Made by a program: the position numbers and the translations under genes. The notes under the pieces are model-generated. The model saw only the letters and a list, made by a program, of their open reading frames with translations. It did not search any database and had not been told where the DNA came from. DNA of 64,000 nt from Rotaria socialis (Eukaryota > Rotifera > Eurotatoria > Philodinida > Philodinidae): NCBI GenBank assembly GCA_905331475.1, contig CAJNYU010002662.1:133874-197873 (forward strand), given 5' to 3'. Shown piece by piece: positions 33,092 through 46,255 of this stretch (positions within the stretch are counted from its first letter, which is position 1; each line of letters opens with the position of its first letter).

Positions 33092-36000
33092 TTAATCGCG
33101 ACGATAAAACAGTAAATAAGGCGTAAGTTTATCAGCTGTTGAATTAATAACTTGGTGTGATGTAACAACATTAACAGTAGCATCGTCAAATCTTAGCCAT
33201 CCTTGAAGACCAGGATGAAATACATCAGTTATATAATGTCCTTTGGTCGCATGATCACCTTGATGATATTCAACAGCAAACAATTTATATCGTTCGTGAT
33301 ATTGTTTTTTAGCTTGTTCTGTTAATATACCTAAGATAAATACAATTTATTAAAAGATCAAATATTCTATTGTCTATTTTTTACCTTTCGGCAATGTTAA
33401 ATTAACGGTGTAGCTAATAGGCTTATTAACTTTTTTTATTCCATCTGTTTCATCATATAGAAAACATTTTAAATGTATGATAAGTATAGGTGGCAATTGT
33501 TCGATTAACATAGTTTTGTTTGTATGCACCTAAAAACATTATTTGGTCATATATATGTTTTTTCGTTTGATTATTTTGTTCTTCACTTACATTTTGACGA
33601 TTTTTACTATCAATGTAATCGGAAAGTGTTGATTGTTCACAGAAACGTGTTAGAGCTTCATCGAGTGAGGTTATCTTTGAATCCTGAAATAAACAATTTG
33701 TAATGAGAAATCTTATGAATTTATCACATAAATATTCATAAGTTGAAACTAGACATGGGATTGATTCAGGTATTTAGAAATTTGAACCAAACCGAAGAGA
33801 ATTTTTTGAAACGATATCATTATGGTGATGAACCGAACTGTGCCTCCACCTCTAGTTAAAACATGTAGAATCAAAATTATTGTAAAAGATTTCGTTGTTT
33901 TACTAAATAGAGCTTACTATTTCATTCGAAAAAAAATTCATATACACTTCTGCATTTGTGAGACTTCAAATTCCTATGAAGATTTGAATTCAAACCTATT
34001 CAATTTCATGCCACTTTATAGAACTTGAGCATTATCTTATCTATTTCAAAGCATAAATAAGCAGCAGAAAAAATTCTTGAAACGGTATGATGATAAAAAG
34101 AAGGTAACCTATTGTCAGATGCATTTCATAGACACGTTTCAAATACGTTAACAATTCAAAATAAAAATGCTGTCAGTATTTTTTGGAGCATGAAAGTTAG
34201 AAGACTGTGGAGCCACATTTTTCAGCGGATGAACCCAAAACCTAGTCAGATCCACAGTTTCTCAATGTGATTCGAGAGGATAGTTTCTCTCCGAAAATTT
34301 AGTTGATCTGATAGGAATTTATCGATAAACTAATCTGAAAGTGAAATCAAAAACAACAGACAGCACCTAATAATTTTAATATTTAATGCTTTTCTAGAAT
34401 TTAATGATCTATGTATTGAATCGATCGATACATGCAACTGGTTGATTCATTCAGCGGCATGAATATTCACGGCTGTATAATACAATAATTGAAATTATAT
34501 TCATCTTTAAATAATTTAAGTAGGATATTTATCTGTAACCTATTCTCTCTTACATCCGATTCTTGACAGTACAACTGGCAGAAAACAAAAACCAGTACAA
34601 CTGGCAGAAAACAAAAACTCTTATACTGTTAACAAAATGAATTTCATAAATTAATGTTTGAATCGTTATTTATGTAATGTTTGATTTAATCATTAAAGTC
34701 TTTCGGTTCATTTACTAAGGATAACTACTTCGGTCAAATATTGATAATTGTAACTGAAATTCATGAGAAAGACGATTATATCAGTATTTAATAAATAATG
34801 ATTGAATCTCATGTAGTACGCTTATTTTCTGGAAAATTTCTACTCGTGCAATCAGATATTTAATTACTATAAATGATCGTAAATTAATGTAAAAAAATTT
34901 TACTATCCGAGTTTCATATATATGTTGTTTTTTGTTTTCAAATACTACATAACATACTTTAATATCCAATGAAAGTGTAAAAAATGGTTCATGCACGACG
35001 GATTTTTGATTTCCAGAACTATGTATGGTTGAGCGAAATTTTCCAGCAAATATATCAGCAACAAGACTCTTGCGAATTTCATTCTAAAGTATAGAAAAAA
35101 TAAATAAACACTAATAGAAATATATATATATATATATTTGTTTAATACCGTTCGAAGAACATGTGTACGATTTCGTTTTCCAACTTGAAGCCAGTCTTCT
35201 GATTTCTCATCAGTTTTTATTTGTAAATCAGTTGTTAACGTTGTTAAATCTGCATTGGATATAGATTCTTCTAAAAGTAGTTTTTGCAAGATAGTTGCTC
35301 ATGATTTTATTATTATTATTATTATTATTATTTTACCACTTTTATTTGCTGATGGATTATATAGGATTTGACAAATTTCATCATGAATTTCACTTAGTAA
35401 TTGACATAATAATTCGTGTGCATCTTCTTGTTTATTTTTTATGATGTCAACAGGTAAATGACGTAGCCGAGATAATTCTTGAAGGACATTAATTGGTTCA
35501 AAGGATGGACCACATATTATATCTTTATGATTGGAATTTGATTTACTTCGATCCATTTTTTCAAATTCATTCACAAATGAATGACTAATAAAAAATTTTA
35601 TTGTATTTTATTTTATTCAACAATTCACTTCATCGACTTACAGAGCTGTGATGCATGGAACATTATGATTGGATGTATCATCATTAAGTGGAATATATTT
35701 CATGACATTAAAAAAGGCAGGACAAGCAAGAAGTGCTTGAAGAGTCTAAGAAAATAAACAAATAATAGTTACATTTATTAGACTTTTAAATATTAGAATG
35801 AATTCATTTTTAATTTAAAGCTCATCTTCTAAAGAAACTAAACAAATTTTGAAGACGAAGAACTTTTCTCGGTCGACGAAGAATGAATGTAATGACATTG
35901 ATCCTCTAGTGTCCACAACCAAATTTAGCATTGTATGATTATTCTAATTTTAAAATTCGTCAATATACTTCCTCTAAAATGATGTGGAAGTATTTTAAAG

Positions 36001-38015
36001 GACATTACGAGTTCAGATCTAGGAGCAAAATGGCGCAAGAGATCTTTACAAATTCATTTTAAACTCAGAATTAACATGTTCTATTCACATCATAAACAGA
36101 AGCTTAAGTCTAAAAAATTCGAAATCGATACATGCGATTTATTAGAAAATATATTTCATTTTTGTAAATATGCAGATCTTTGAATTTATTACTAGTAATA
36201 GTCACTCATAAACTTCGATGATTATAAAATTTATAACGTACTACATAGATAAAATGACCGGAATTTCCATGAGATGGAATACTTTACTATACCAGATAAC
36301 AATTCAGTATCAACTTTAATTTTCTATTAGTAGATTTATTCAAAAAATTCTTTCCGTTAATCTATTTATTTCAAAAATTTACTGTTGATCAGTCAAGAAA
36401 ATTGGGTAAGTGACTCGATGGCCGTAGCATATGTTTCCTCAATTTTCAAGTCTAAATTAAGATAAGCGATATTACTTTCGTCTGGAAAAACTCGAAAAAC
36501 AGTAGACGCTTGAAGATATTACGAAAATTGTATCTAAAGAGTTGGCCATTGTCATTTCGCAGTGAAAGAAAGAATATTCAACTATTTTATCGAATCAACA
36601 TATGCCTACTTCCATTTTTTTCGGAATCTTTCGAGTGATACCGATCATTCAGTTGATTATAAAAAAAAGTTCTCTTCTCCATCTCATAAATATTTTTTTA
36701 TATACGTACCGCATTCACATAACAATAATTGCTTCTATTTAATAATCCACGAGGTTTAATAGCCATAGCTGATGGACGCACTTCACATTTGGAAAAATAA
36801 TCTACACGAACAAACACAAGAAATAATAATAAAATTTAGCAATTAATTTTTGTAAATATTTGAAAACCTTCTAATGATCGTGATTCTTCTCCGTTGCTAT
36901 TATAAACATGATAATTTATTTTTGGATAAAAATTATTCGTTGTACTATTTCTTCCGTTTTGTTGTGGTGGTGCTGCTTGAGCTTTTTGAGTAGAAGTCGT
37001 TTGCTGTTGTGGAACATTTGTTGTTGTTGTTGCTGCTGCTACTACTGTTGTTGATGCTTTTGTAGCTACCGCTGCTTGATTGCTACGAAATAGATCTGCC
37101 CATGATGACGGTTTTGATTTTGCTGATGACGATAGATTATCTGATGATGGTTTTAATGTTTCAATAGAAGCTCCACTTGCAACAGATGTTGAGTAAATCG
37201 ATAGATCATTATTGTTTAATAATGTTTTATTAATTGGTATATGCTGTGGATGATCAATATCATTATCTGTGTCAGTTGTTGTTTCATGACCTAACAAAAA
37301 AATTGTTGATTTCTGTTTTTAACTTAAATTTACAATGAAATTATATTTACTATCGGATTCAGTTTCATCTTCATCATTAGTTGATTGTTTATCATCATGT
37401 TGATGTATTATAGTTGAATCAACCCATTGATCACATGCAATGTATCGTGTGTCATTTTTAATTTGTTCAATTTGTACCGGTTGTTCATTAATATCATTTT
37501 GGTTTTGATGTTGAAGTGTCGATGGCTCGAGCATCTGTTGATATTCTTGTTTATAATAATTTGGTGGACGTTTTTTCTTTAATTTTCTATCACTATGATG
37601 ACGACTATGGGATGATGATTGTTTATTTATTTTAACATTTTCAACGGATGAACTTTTTGATGAATAAGGTGGAGATGTTAGGGCTGAATTTGTAGATTCT
37701 TGATGGGATAAACTGCCATTACAGGAATAAGATACACTAGTAACGCCGACCGGAGCTATTACTGGTGGAACACCGAAACCAAATTCAATTGCAGTATTGG
37801 CACAGTCCTCTGTACCCCATGGAAACTAGTTTTAAAAGCAGATAATTATTAGATCGTAGATTTTTTTAATCAGTTTCATTTACTTTAACTCCTTGTTTAT
37901 CATTACCAAAAAAGTTTTCTGCTTCTTGTTCGGAAAAATCACCAAAGGCGAAATCCTTCAAAAAAACATGATAGCATTATATTCTCTTCGATAAAAAAAT
38001 TGCACTTACAGCCAT
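33092..38015 (-). CDS. USP10: Ubiquitin carboxyl-terminal hydrolase 10
   Basis: Twelve coding exons (38010-38015, 37884-37955, 37351-37825, 36868-37290, 36710-36801, 35642-35745, 35337-35584, 35149-35270, 34958-35083, 33591-33683, 33385-33529, 33092-33330) join in frame to 714 aa. USP10 is a cysteine deubiquitinase in the cytoplasm that trims ubiquitin from p53 and 40S ribosomal proteins and binds G3BP. The N-terminus [15 protein letters not shown] carries the FGDF motif known to dock on the G3BP NTF2-like domain, followed by [11 protein letters not shown] as in vertebrate USP10. SWADLF marks the linker. The catalytic core has the Cys box ([12 protein letters not shown]), QEDAHELL, the His box (KGHYITDVF) and the terminal GWLRFDD...YLLFYRRD. 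The first coding exon is only six nucleotides (Met-Ala). Introns 5 and 9 exceed 900 bp. The Ala/Gln/Thr-rich linker is low complexity. Confidence 0.95.
34567..34618. repeat. Perfect 26-bp tandem duplication in a USP10 intron
   Basis: The unit beginning CAGTACAACTGGCAGAAAAC occurs twice head to tail without mismatch (34567-34592, 34593-34618) inside the 1.27-kb intron 9 of USP10. It looks like a recent replication-slippage duplication. Confidence 0.95.
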
Positions 38016-41000
38016 TGTTGTTTAAAAGAGAGAAGAAAAAAAGAAGATTACTAAATAGTTAATTCGATGATCATAAGTAAAACGTAGCTATATCAGTAGT
38101 CTTTGTAATGCCTAGAAATGATCATCTAAAAAGAAAATGATTTAGATGTTGTATCGCATTTGCCAAAGAATCAAAGTTATTTCACAAGAGTGGATTCATA
38201 TGAATCAATATTTATAATCGTAAGAAGATGACAAACAAGCATCCTTGCGGTAAAACGGTAAGAGCCTGTCTTTCTTGTTTATTTATTTGTTTCTTTATTC
38301 TATTCTCGAATCCATTCGGTTGATCAATTCAGTTAGATATTCTCTATCAGCCAACCAATGACAAACTCTATTGAAAAGTAATTTTTTCCTCTTTGTAATA
38401 AAAATTAAAAAATAAATGACTTTAGAAAAATCAATTTTGTAATAAATAATTAAAGAATCACTTGATTTTTATGAATATTCCCGTGTTTCTTAAAATTTTA
38501 TATTATTTTGAAACGATGACATCTATACATCATAGATGTCAATGATTTATATGTATATATATGTATGTATCAGTTGTCTGAGAATAAAAGTATGTAGAAT
38601 ATGCATGAGATAGTCAATATAAACGTCGCGCTTCAAAAAATACATTTGACCTACGATCTAATTACTGTTAATTCTGTATCAACTGTAGCTTTATAAATAC
38701 TAAGATAACAAGTCAGTCATATTTAATACATTATTGGATGTGTATCGGAAAACTTAGTATTTGTTCTCAGACAATGCTTTCTATAAACTCTACGATCTCG
38801 ATGAAATTATTTAAGATTTCTCAATGAATATTTTAAACATATTAATTCAACATTCAATGTGACACAAATTCATGAATTTTCTCAATCAACTATGAGAAAT
38901 TTCAATTCAATATTGTTTTCATTTAGAATATATTCGAAAGAATTCAGAAAATATTGTACAATAGAGAAAGGTCTGTTTTGTTGTTACTTGATCTCAGATT
39001 TCTGTGTAATTGCACGATTCATTACACCGAATATGCCTAAGATCAATAAGTACAGTCAGGTTTCGCCAGGAAACTAGTGGAAAAAATTAGAAGGTGAAAG
39101 CAGTATTTAGATTGGAAATTGTTTGGAGTTTTTCCTGTGATTTTTGGTCAACTTATGTTTTTTTTCAGTTACTTTTCTTTCGAATTGGTGACTTTTCCTC
39201 TGAGCTTTAGTAAATTTTCATTCATTTCGAAGTTCGAAGCTATCGACCTGGATATGATTTGAGTTTAGAATTTCTCAAAAAAAGATTTATCATGTTCGAT
39301 TAAGATACAAATTCTAAGTCACGTAATATTAAATGTGCGCTAAATCAAAAATTTGTATAGTCATAATCAATAAGTCTTTTGCATATTCTTTCAATGTAAT
39401 AGTAAAATAAAAAAAGATCAATTTGAAAGTAATTAAAATCTAAATTTTTGGGTTTATAGCTCTCCTTGTATTAATAAAGATGTTACACATAGCTTGGACA
39501 TAGATATTAATATTCATACAATTCAAAAAATATATCTAAAATATTCAAAGATCAGTAAAAATAAGCAGAGTCTTTTCCAGTTATTATTTTCAATTTACAA
39601 TCATAAAATAAAAATCATTTTAAGCATAATATTACTTTGCACACTGTTACTTTTGAATAGTTTATTCAGTAGAAACGAGATGAGATAATTATTAGTTTAT
39701 GTTGTTTTAAACTAATGTATTAATTGTTGATGATTGCACGATCAAATTACTGCTCGAAAGTTTTTGTTTTTGATTAAACTAGAATTAATGATAGATTCAT
39801 ATCGAAGTAAAATTACTACAGATGTTTTCTTTTTATGAGGATTCTATTGATATGATTATGTCGAATTACATATGTGTTTTGTATAATAGTTATGTAATAA
39901 TAATGTCATTGTAAAGGATGGAACTGAATGATATCATTTATCGAATAAATGCAACACTGATTGCTCATATGAAAGAAATATTGTTACAATAACGACTATA
40001 CTCATACAAACAAAATATGGAACGAATTGATTATTTTGTTGATGACATTCAATTTAATGTTTCCATTGCCTGTGAAAAGAATGGCGTCAAATATATAATG
40101 GAATTAATGTGAATGATTGGCATTTTGCTCAAATTTCATCACTGTGCTCTGAGAGAATTTAAATGCTATGCACAAGGGAATGTTTAGGCTACAGAAGTTT
40201 CTCTTCGATAATTCTTTCGATTGTAACGAGCCAAATAAAAAACGAGAAATATGTGCTATTTGTGTACTCTTTTCATATCCGAGACAGTGAAACTACGATT
40301 TCAGTGAATTCTTGTGTACAAAAATAAAAGTGGATTTACTTTTGATGATGAAAATTTGTATTTTTATAATATTTATTAAGCATTAATAATTCAACTAAAA
40401 CCTATTAGATCTATTTTGTCGATGCAAAAGCTTGAAGAGAAGAATCTGTCCAGATTGAATTTGTAGTTATTTTTGATAAAATATGAAAGCAATTAAATTC
40501 CTATATCTTATAGCTAACTTTTCATCTCTTATGCCTTGTCTATCTAGTTCTATACTTAGACAAAATCTTAAAATATTTTTACAATACTTCAATCATGGTA
40601 ACATCCTACGACTCATTTATTTTGGTTCGTTAAAACTACAGTAATTTCTGTGTATATACAGTGTCTCGCTGGTTCATTCATTTTCCATTATATTAAAATC
40701 ATGATAATTGCTTCAAATATCACAGAAATCAATAAATCGAATAATTCATCATCTTCTTTTCAGTATCATACATTAGTTATGCTTATGCCTTAAGATTAAT
40801 GATTTTCCTAAAATTAGTTGAAGTAAAAAAGAGAAATATCTAATTAATTAAATCTCACTTAAAATAAAAAATTATTTCAATATAAGGATTATCTATATTC
40901 TGTATCCTTGAATAAAATATACATATATGAAGTGAAAATTTTTAAGGTTTTCAAGTTACATGTTTATGAAAGAGAAAAATAAAACTCCGCCAAATTCTTC

Positions 41001-43963
41001 ATATCGAGTGACTATGAAACGAATAGAAATATAAACTGAATTTCGTATGCAAATATTTATTGTTAGTTTTGTATTTTTCAAATATCAATGGTGAAGTTTC
41101 ATGTTACGCATGATTTTCTCGCAGAACACTTATATTTACGTTAATTAGCGTACGAAAAATAGAAAATCGATAATAGGCGCTTCCATTTCAAGTAATGTAA
41201 CTTTTCAAGAAGAGATCAACCTATAAAATAAACAAAAATATTTAAGCGAAAGTCATCGTTAGTAAAAATAAGATTCATATATTTAAAAAATATTTCAAAG
41301 GACACTATAAATAAAGCATTGACTACACAGCATTGCACAGCATTATAGAAAAGAAGAAATTGTTTAGTTTCGTTTAGAATAGTTATCAAATTTTTTAAAT
41401 TTTTTATAATAACGTTTCAGTGATCGGCTACAGAAATTGCCATAGAACAATCCATGACATAATTCATTTATTAGTTGTCTATTTATTTTTAAATTATCTC
41501 CTATAGAAAGTTATAAAATATTGATACTTTTTTTGTGTGGCTACATAATATATCGATAAGCGCCAGCAAATCCTGCATCTTAATCTAAATAGTTATTGTA
41601 TGTAAAGATGCTATCTTTTGACAATAAAATTTCTTTTGAATTTTCCTCATAATTAATCAGTTTATCTAATTTCCTGTTACTATAATAGGCACTCGAAAAA
41701 CTGTAATTATTTTATTCGTTGATGAAAAACCTCAAGTCATTATTAATCTAAACATAATATTCCTATTTATCAATCTCAAAAGAAAAGGAATCAATCTTCT
41801 TTTTGATTGATTTATTTGTTGTATAGTACTAAAATATCAATTGATTATGATTTTGTTGAAACTCCAATTCATACGATAATATTCAACAATTCAAATGTGT
41901 AGCTTTTATCACTACTGCTTGTATTACATTCACTTTTCAAATGTATTTTTTATCAGTCGTTATGCTACTAACACTATTCTAGAACGATTCATTAATCAAT
42001 ATATTAAGCGGTGAAATCTCTTATGGTCGATTGTCGATAGGGAATAAATAGTAAATCTTATCTTGGTAATTCATCATGCAGTTCAGAGAAACTGTTTTGT
42101 AACACTCAGAAATCATCCTCTAAAAAGGAATGCTGATATGGATTCTTACCTGATGTATTCTTTGAGTTTTGATATTGATCAACTTTTCATATTATATAGA
42201 ATAAAAAAAAAACAAGAAGTTCTTTGACACAAATAGAATAGTTGCCAACAGAAAATTTCAATCCAAAAGCATCATCTGTCATAGTTTTCGTTCTATTGAT
42301 CAATTGGCCTTTTCAGATTATAACTACTTTATAATAACCACAAACAATTGTGACTTGACGAAATTTATTGTCACTTTCATGATCATAACACAAGAGATCT
42401 CTTTGTGTAATCCAATATTTTGTAAGAAAATGTTTCTAATCATTAAGAAAATGTTACAAACCTAATGCACAATAAAGAAGTGTTTTATCTTTTCTGTGCA
42501 AGATTTTTTGAAGAGAAGAAGATATTCAATAAAGTATGATGTTTTCAAACTCGCTGACATATTAAATAGATCGAATAGACAATACTACAAACAAGACAAA
42601 TCTATTTTTATTGCTTCTTTTTGTTCCCTAAAAACAACTACAATATTTCGAAGTTTTAGATTTATATATGTTGTATATTAGTATTCTGATATATTGTTTG
42701 ATGTTTTAGAAAACTCAAACAGATTATATTTTGTCGATTTAACTTTGGTTTAGAAAACAATACAAAGTAAAAATATATAATCTCTTATCGTTGAGTACCT
42801 GTGTGATAATTTCTTAATGATCACAAACATTTTCTAGAAAAAGATCACCTTTAAGAAAAGATCGCTTGTTTATGATGTTCAAAATAAAAGCATACTTGTG
42901 CATGGTCATTTTTTGACGATCTATTTTATGATACTAGTCTTAATCAAAAATAGTTAATAGATGAATAGAGAAGAAAAATGTCGTAGAACACTTTGCCGCA
43001 AGACATTCTATATGTTATTGGATACAATTTTGTTTGTGTCAAAGATCGATAATTTCTTTAGCCTATATAGAGACAAAAGCTTGATCAATAACAATAGAAA
43101 ACATGTTGCTTCAGTCAAACTCAACTCCAAAAATGAAGCTTCATTAGGCACTATTTCGATTGTTTCTGAACTTTCGGTGGGATCTCTATGTCAATCAAAA
43201 TCTTACATTTCTGTTTTTATGTCAAAAATAAAGAATTTTTACGAAAAGTATTCTCTAAGTGTACAATTTTATTTGTAGTTCTCCCGCATAACTATTGCAA
43301 AAATTTTCATAAGAGTTAATATAAACTAAAAAACTCAATTATCCATTAAGTATAAAAATACGTAACATATGTCTGTCAATAAAGGATCAAGTAGAAAGTA
43401 AAAAAATAAACATTTATGAGTGGAATGTTATTCTTTCAAATGTACGAATAACTAGGTTTCAAATATTTCGTTGTTCGACAAATTTTTTGAATGACTTTAA
43501 TCATATTCTCTTATAAAATATTATCATCAAATAACATTTTCATTCTTTTGTATCATCGTAGATAGACTATGGCTAATGTTTTTCATTTAATTTCTGAACA
43601 AACTTTATCTATTGAGATAAGAATAGAATTTGACTAATATTTATTTTCATGCTCACATTTTTTTCATTAGAAACACATATATTTCGTACTGATTTCTATA
43701 CCTATCCAGGTTATTAATTTAAAATTTAAGCTAGAGTATTAATATGATGAATTATGCATAAAAACGAATTTATATAACATTCAAAATCAAATTTTAATAA
43801 CTAATAAAATTGATTTTGATTTTTTTTCTATATTTTTCACTCTCGTTATTGTACACATCGAGTTTTACAAAAACAAACGAAACAACTCATGTGCATGTGA
43901 AAACTAGGAAAAATATGACAGACATACAAGCACACAAAACAAATATAAAAAACAAAAGACCAA

Positions 43964-43998
<35 letters not shown>

Positions 43999-44337
43999 GT
44001 GTGTGTGTTTCAATGGAAGAGATGATCTTTTCTCACTGTTAATGAATATTTTCTAGTCATCATCATACACCTTATTTGTTCTTTGCTTGAAATTAGACTG
44101 ATTTCACCGGTTTCAAATTTGGTTGAAAGAAGGATGAAGCACATGATACATAGACAAAAAGAACAAAAAGAAAAAAGAAAGAAAAGAAGCAAACTGCATT
44201 CTTGCGGACATCATCAAAAATGACTCTCACATTTTAAGAATACATTGCACAGTATCTACAAAAAAAAAAGAATCGACGATGGGATTCGATAAATTAAGGG
44301 AACGTGAAAAAGAAACGAAACAAAACCGGTCAGTTAC
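38016..44337. other. 6.3-kb gene-free region between USP10 and FOXO
   Basis: I found no protein-like exon on either strand. Frames at 38859-39077, 42496-42681 and 42961-43278 lack recognisable motifs and have AT-driven composition. A small hairpin GACATCTAT...ATAGATGTC lies at 38518-38540. An (ATT)n microsatellite runs ~43966-43998. The left end includes the USP10 promoter; the right end includes FOXO 3' sequence. Long-range regulatory elements for FOXO are possible but nothing specific is visible. Confidence 0.45.
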
Positions 44338-46255
44338 ACTTGTTGATTGTGCATATCTAGGAAAATAAAGGAAAAAAATTTCGTATAGAATTAATTGGAA
44401 ATTCTTACCGACAATAGGTCTCTTAAGCACCGTACGTAAAATTGATGTTGAAGATTCATTATGTGAAAATAATTGATGATTATTAGAAGGAAGAAAAGAA
44501 GATAGTTGTTGCTGTTGTTGTTGCTGTTCATCAATCATTTCGTGATGATGATGCACTAAAGTCGAAAGATCATCATCATCATCATCGTCACCATCATCAT
44601 TTTCTTCATCAATGCCATTTAATTGAAGTAAAGATTCAATATCTGAATGATGTTGATGATGATGACTATAAAGTGTCAATGTTCCATTCGAATTTGGATG
44701 GAGATAACCATTAGATAATGACGATGAAGGATTTTTATGTGGATGTGAATAACTTGATGACGAAGATGCTGATGATGACGATGATGCTAAAATATTATTT
44801 GCCGTTAATATTGGTGGTGATAGTGATAGTGATGATGATGATGAATGTGACGATGCTGAATGAGCATGTATATACATATTTTGATCATCATTTTGATCAA
44901 TTTGATGTTGTTGCTGTTGTTGTTCCTGCTGTTGCTGTTGCTGTTGTAAAGGATACGATAGTCCATTATTTGTATGATATGTATCCATCGGAAGTAGAGG
45001 ATGATCATTAAGCACCGGTTGTTGATGATAATATCCATTATTTGAACTGATATCATAATGCGATCCATGATGATGCTGATAAAGTGTTTGCGGTTGATGA
45101 TGATGAAAATGTTGTGGTTGGTGATGATGATACGAATAATCGCTCGTATTTGTAGGGTTTGAAGATGTATTAGATACATAATTAGTTGCTATATCGTCAA
45201 ATAAATATGTCGATTGAATTCCACTGGTAGAATTATTGTTTGCTAAAGGTGTATTTACTGATGTTGAATAAAGATCTTGTTCGTATAAATGGTTTACTGA
45301 TGTATCCGAATCTAAATGTGTTGTCCATTGTTGTGTATCATAAATAGGTGCAGATGATAAATCAGGTAGTGGATTTTGTGGCGTTGTTGAATCTTGTTGT
45401 TGCTGCTGCTGCTGCTGTTGTTGTTCAGTAGTTGTTAATATCCGAGAAGATTTTATTATTGAACGAGGTGTACGAAGTCGTTTAGTTGTTGTTGAAGAGG
45501 ATTTTAGATTTTGACCTAAACGGCGTCTTGTTTGTTTTATTTTATTTGTTGTTGCAACTGTACCATTGGGAATATTTGATGAGGTATTCTTTTCATCTGG
45601 ATTAATAATCCACCATGATGATTTACCGGTACCTTCGCTTTGAATACGTTTAAATCGATTGTGTAATGATAAATTATGACGAATAGAATTCTGAAGAAAT
45701 AAAGGCAAACATAAATTAGAAGAGTTTTTGCTTTTAAATAATATCTATCTGAACGATTACCTTCCAACCAGCACTACTGGCTCTATCAACTTTATTACGA
45801 AAGAAAGGAACATATTTTATCATCCAATCATAAATTTCAGATAATGTTAGACGCTGTTCAGCACTGGTTGTTATAGCTTTACTAATCAACTCAGCATAAC
45901 TTAGATTACCCCATGCATTTTTTCGTGTGCCACTACCATTCTTTTTAGTTAAACCCAATTCATATTCGACATGTTTGGCTAATTGTGGATCAATATCATT
46001 TAGAGCAGATGTGCCTACTGCTGCAGGCAATGCTGCCGTTCCTGATGATGTTGTTGTAACAGCAACTGTTGTACATGAAGTCTTTGGCGAAAGTGATGAT
46101 GAACAGATCGATGGTGATCGTGAAGAATCGCTTTGTTGATGATGTTGATTATGGTGATGATAATAATGAAGGTCAGATTGATGTTTAACCATCGGACTAT
46201 CGACAAATAAATCACAGGATGACAAGACACCAGACGGGTCGTTGTACATTATCAT
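44338..46255 (-). CDS. FOXO: FOXO forkhead transcription factor
   Basis: Exons 45761-46255, 44409-45690 and 44338-44360 (introns 70 and 48 bp) encode 599 aa. FOXO factors are nuclear effectors of insulin/PI3K and stress signalling. The forkhead domain starts at [15 protein letters not shown], continues [11 protein letters not shown] and the FOXO-specific insertion before [16 protein letters not shown], and ends [28 protein letters not shown] and GTGKSSWW together are diagnostic of FOXO. A basic stretch ([15 protein letters not shown]) follows as the nuclear-localisation region. The C-terminal half holds three poly-Gln tracts, His-rich runs and an acidic D-run. I see no RxRxxS/T Akt consensus anywhere in this model. 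The ATG at 46255 has an in-frame stop nine bases upstream. Exon 3 adds only seven codons and the stop. A missing upstream coding exon cannot be fully excluded. Confidence 0.94.

Noticed and set aside
44718..45179. His/Met-rich ORFs overlapping FOXO on the plus strand and in another minus frame
   Set aside because: They are frame shadows of the CAA/CAG and CAT repeats in FOXO exon 2.
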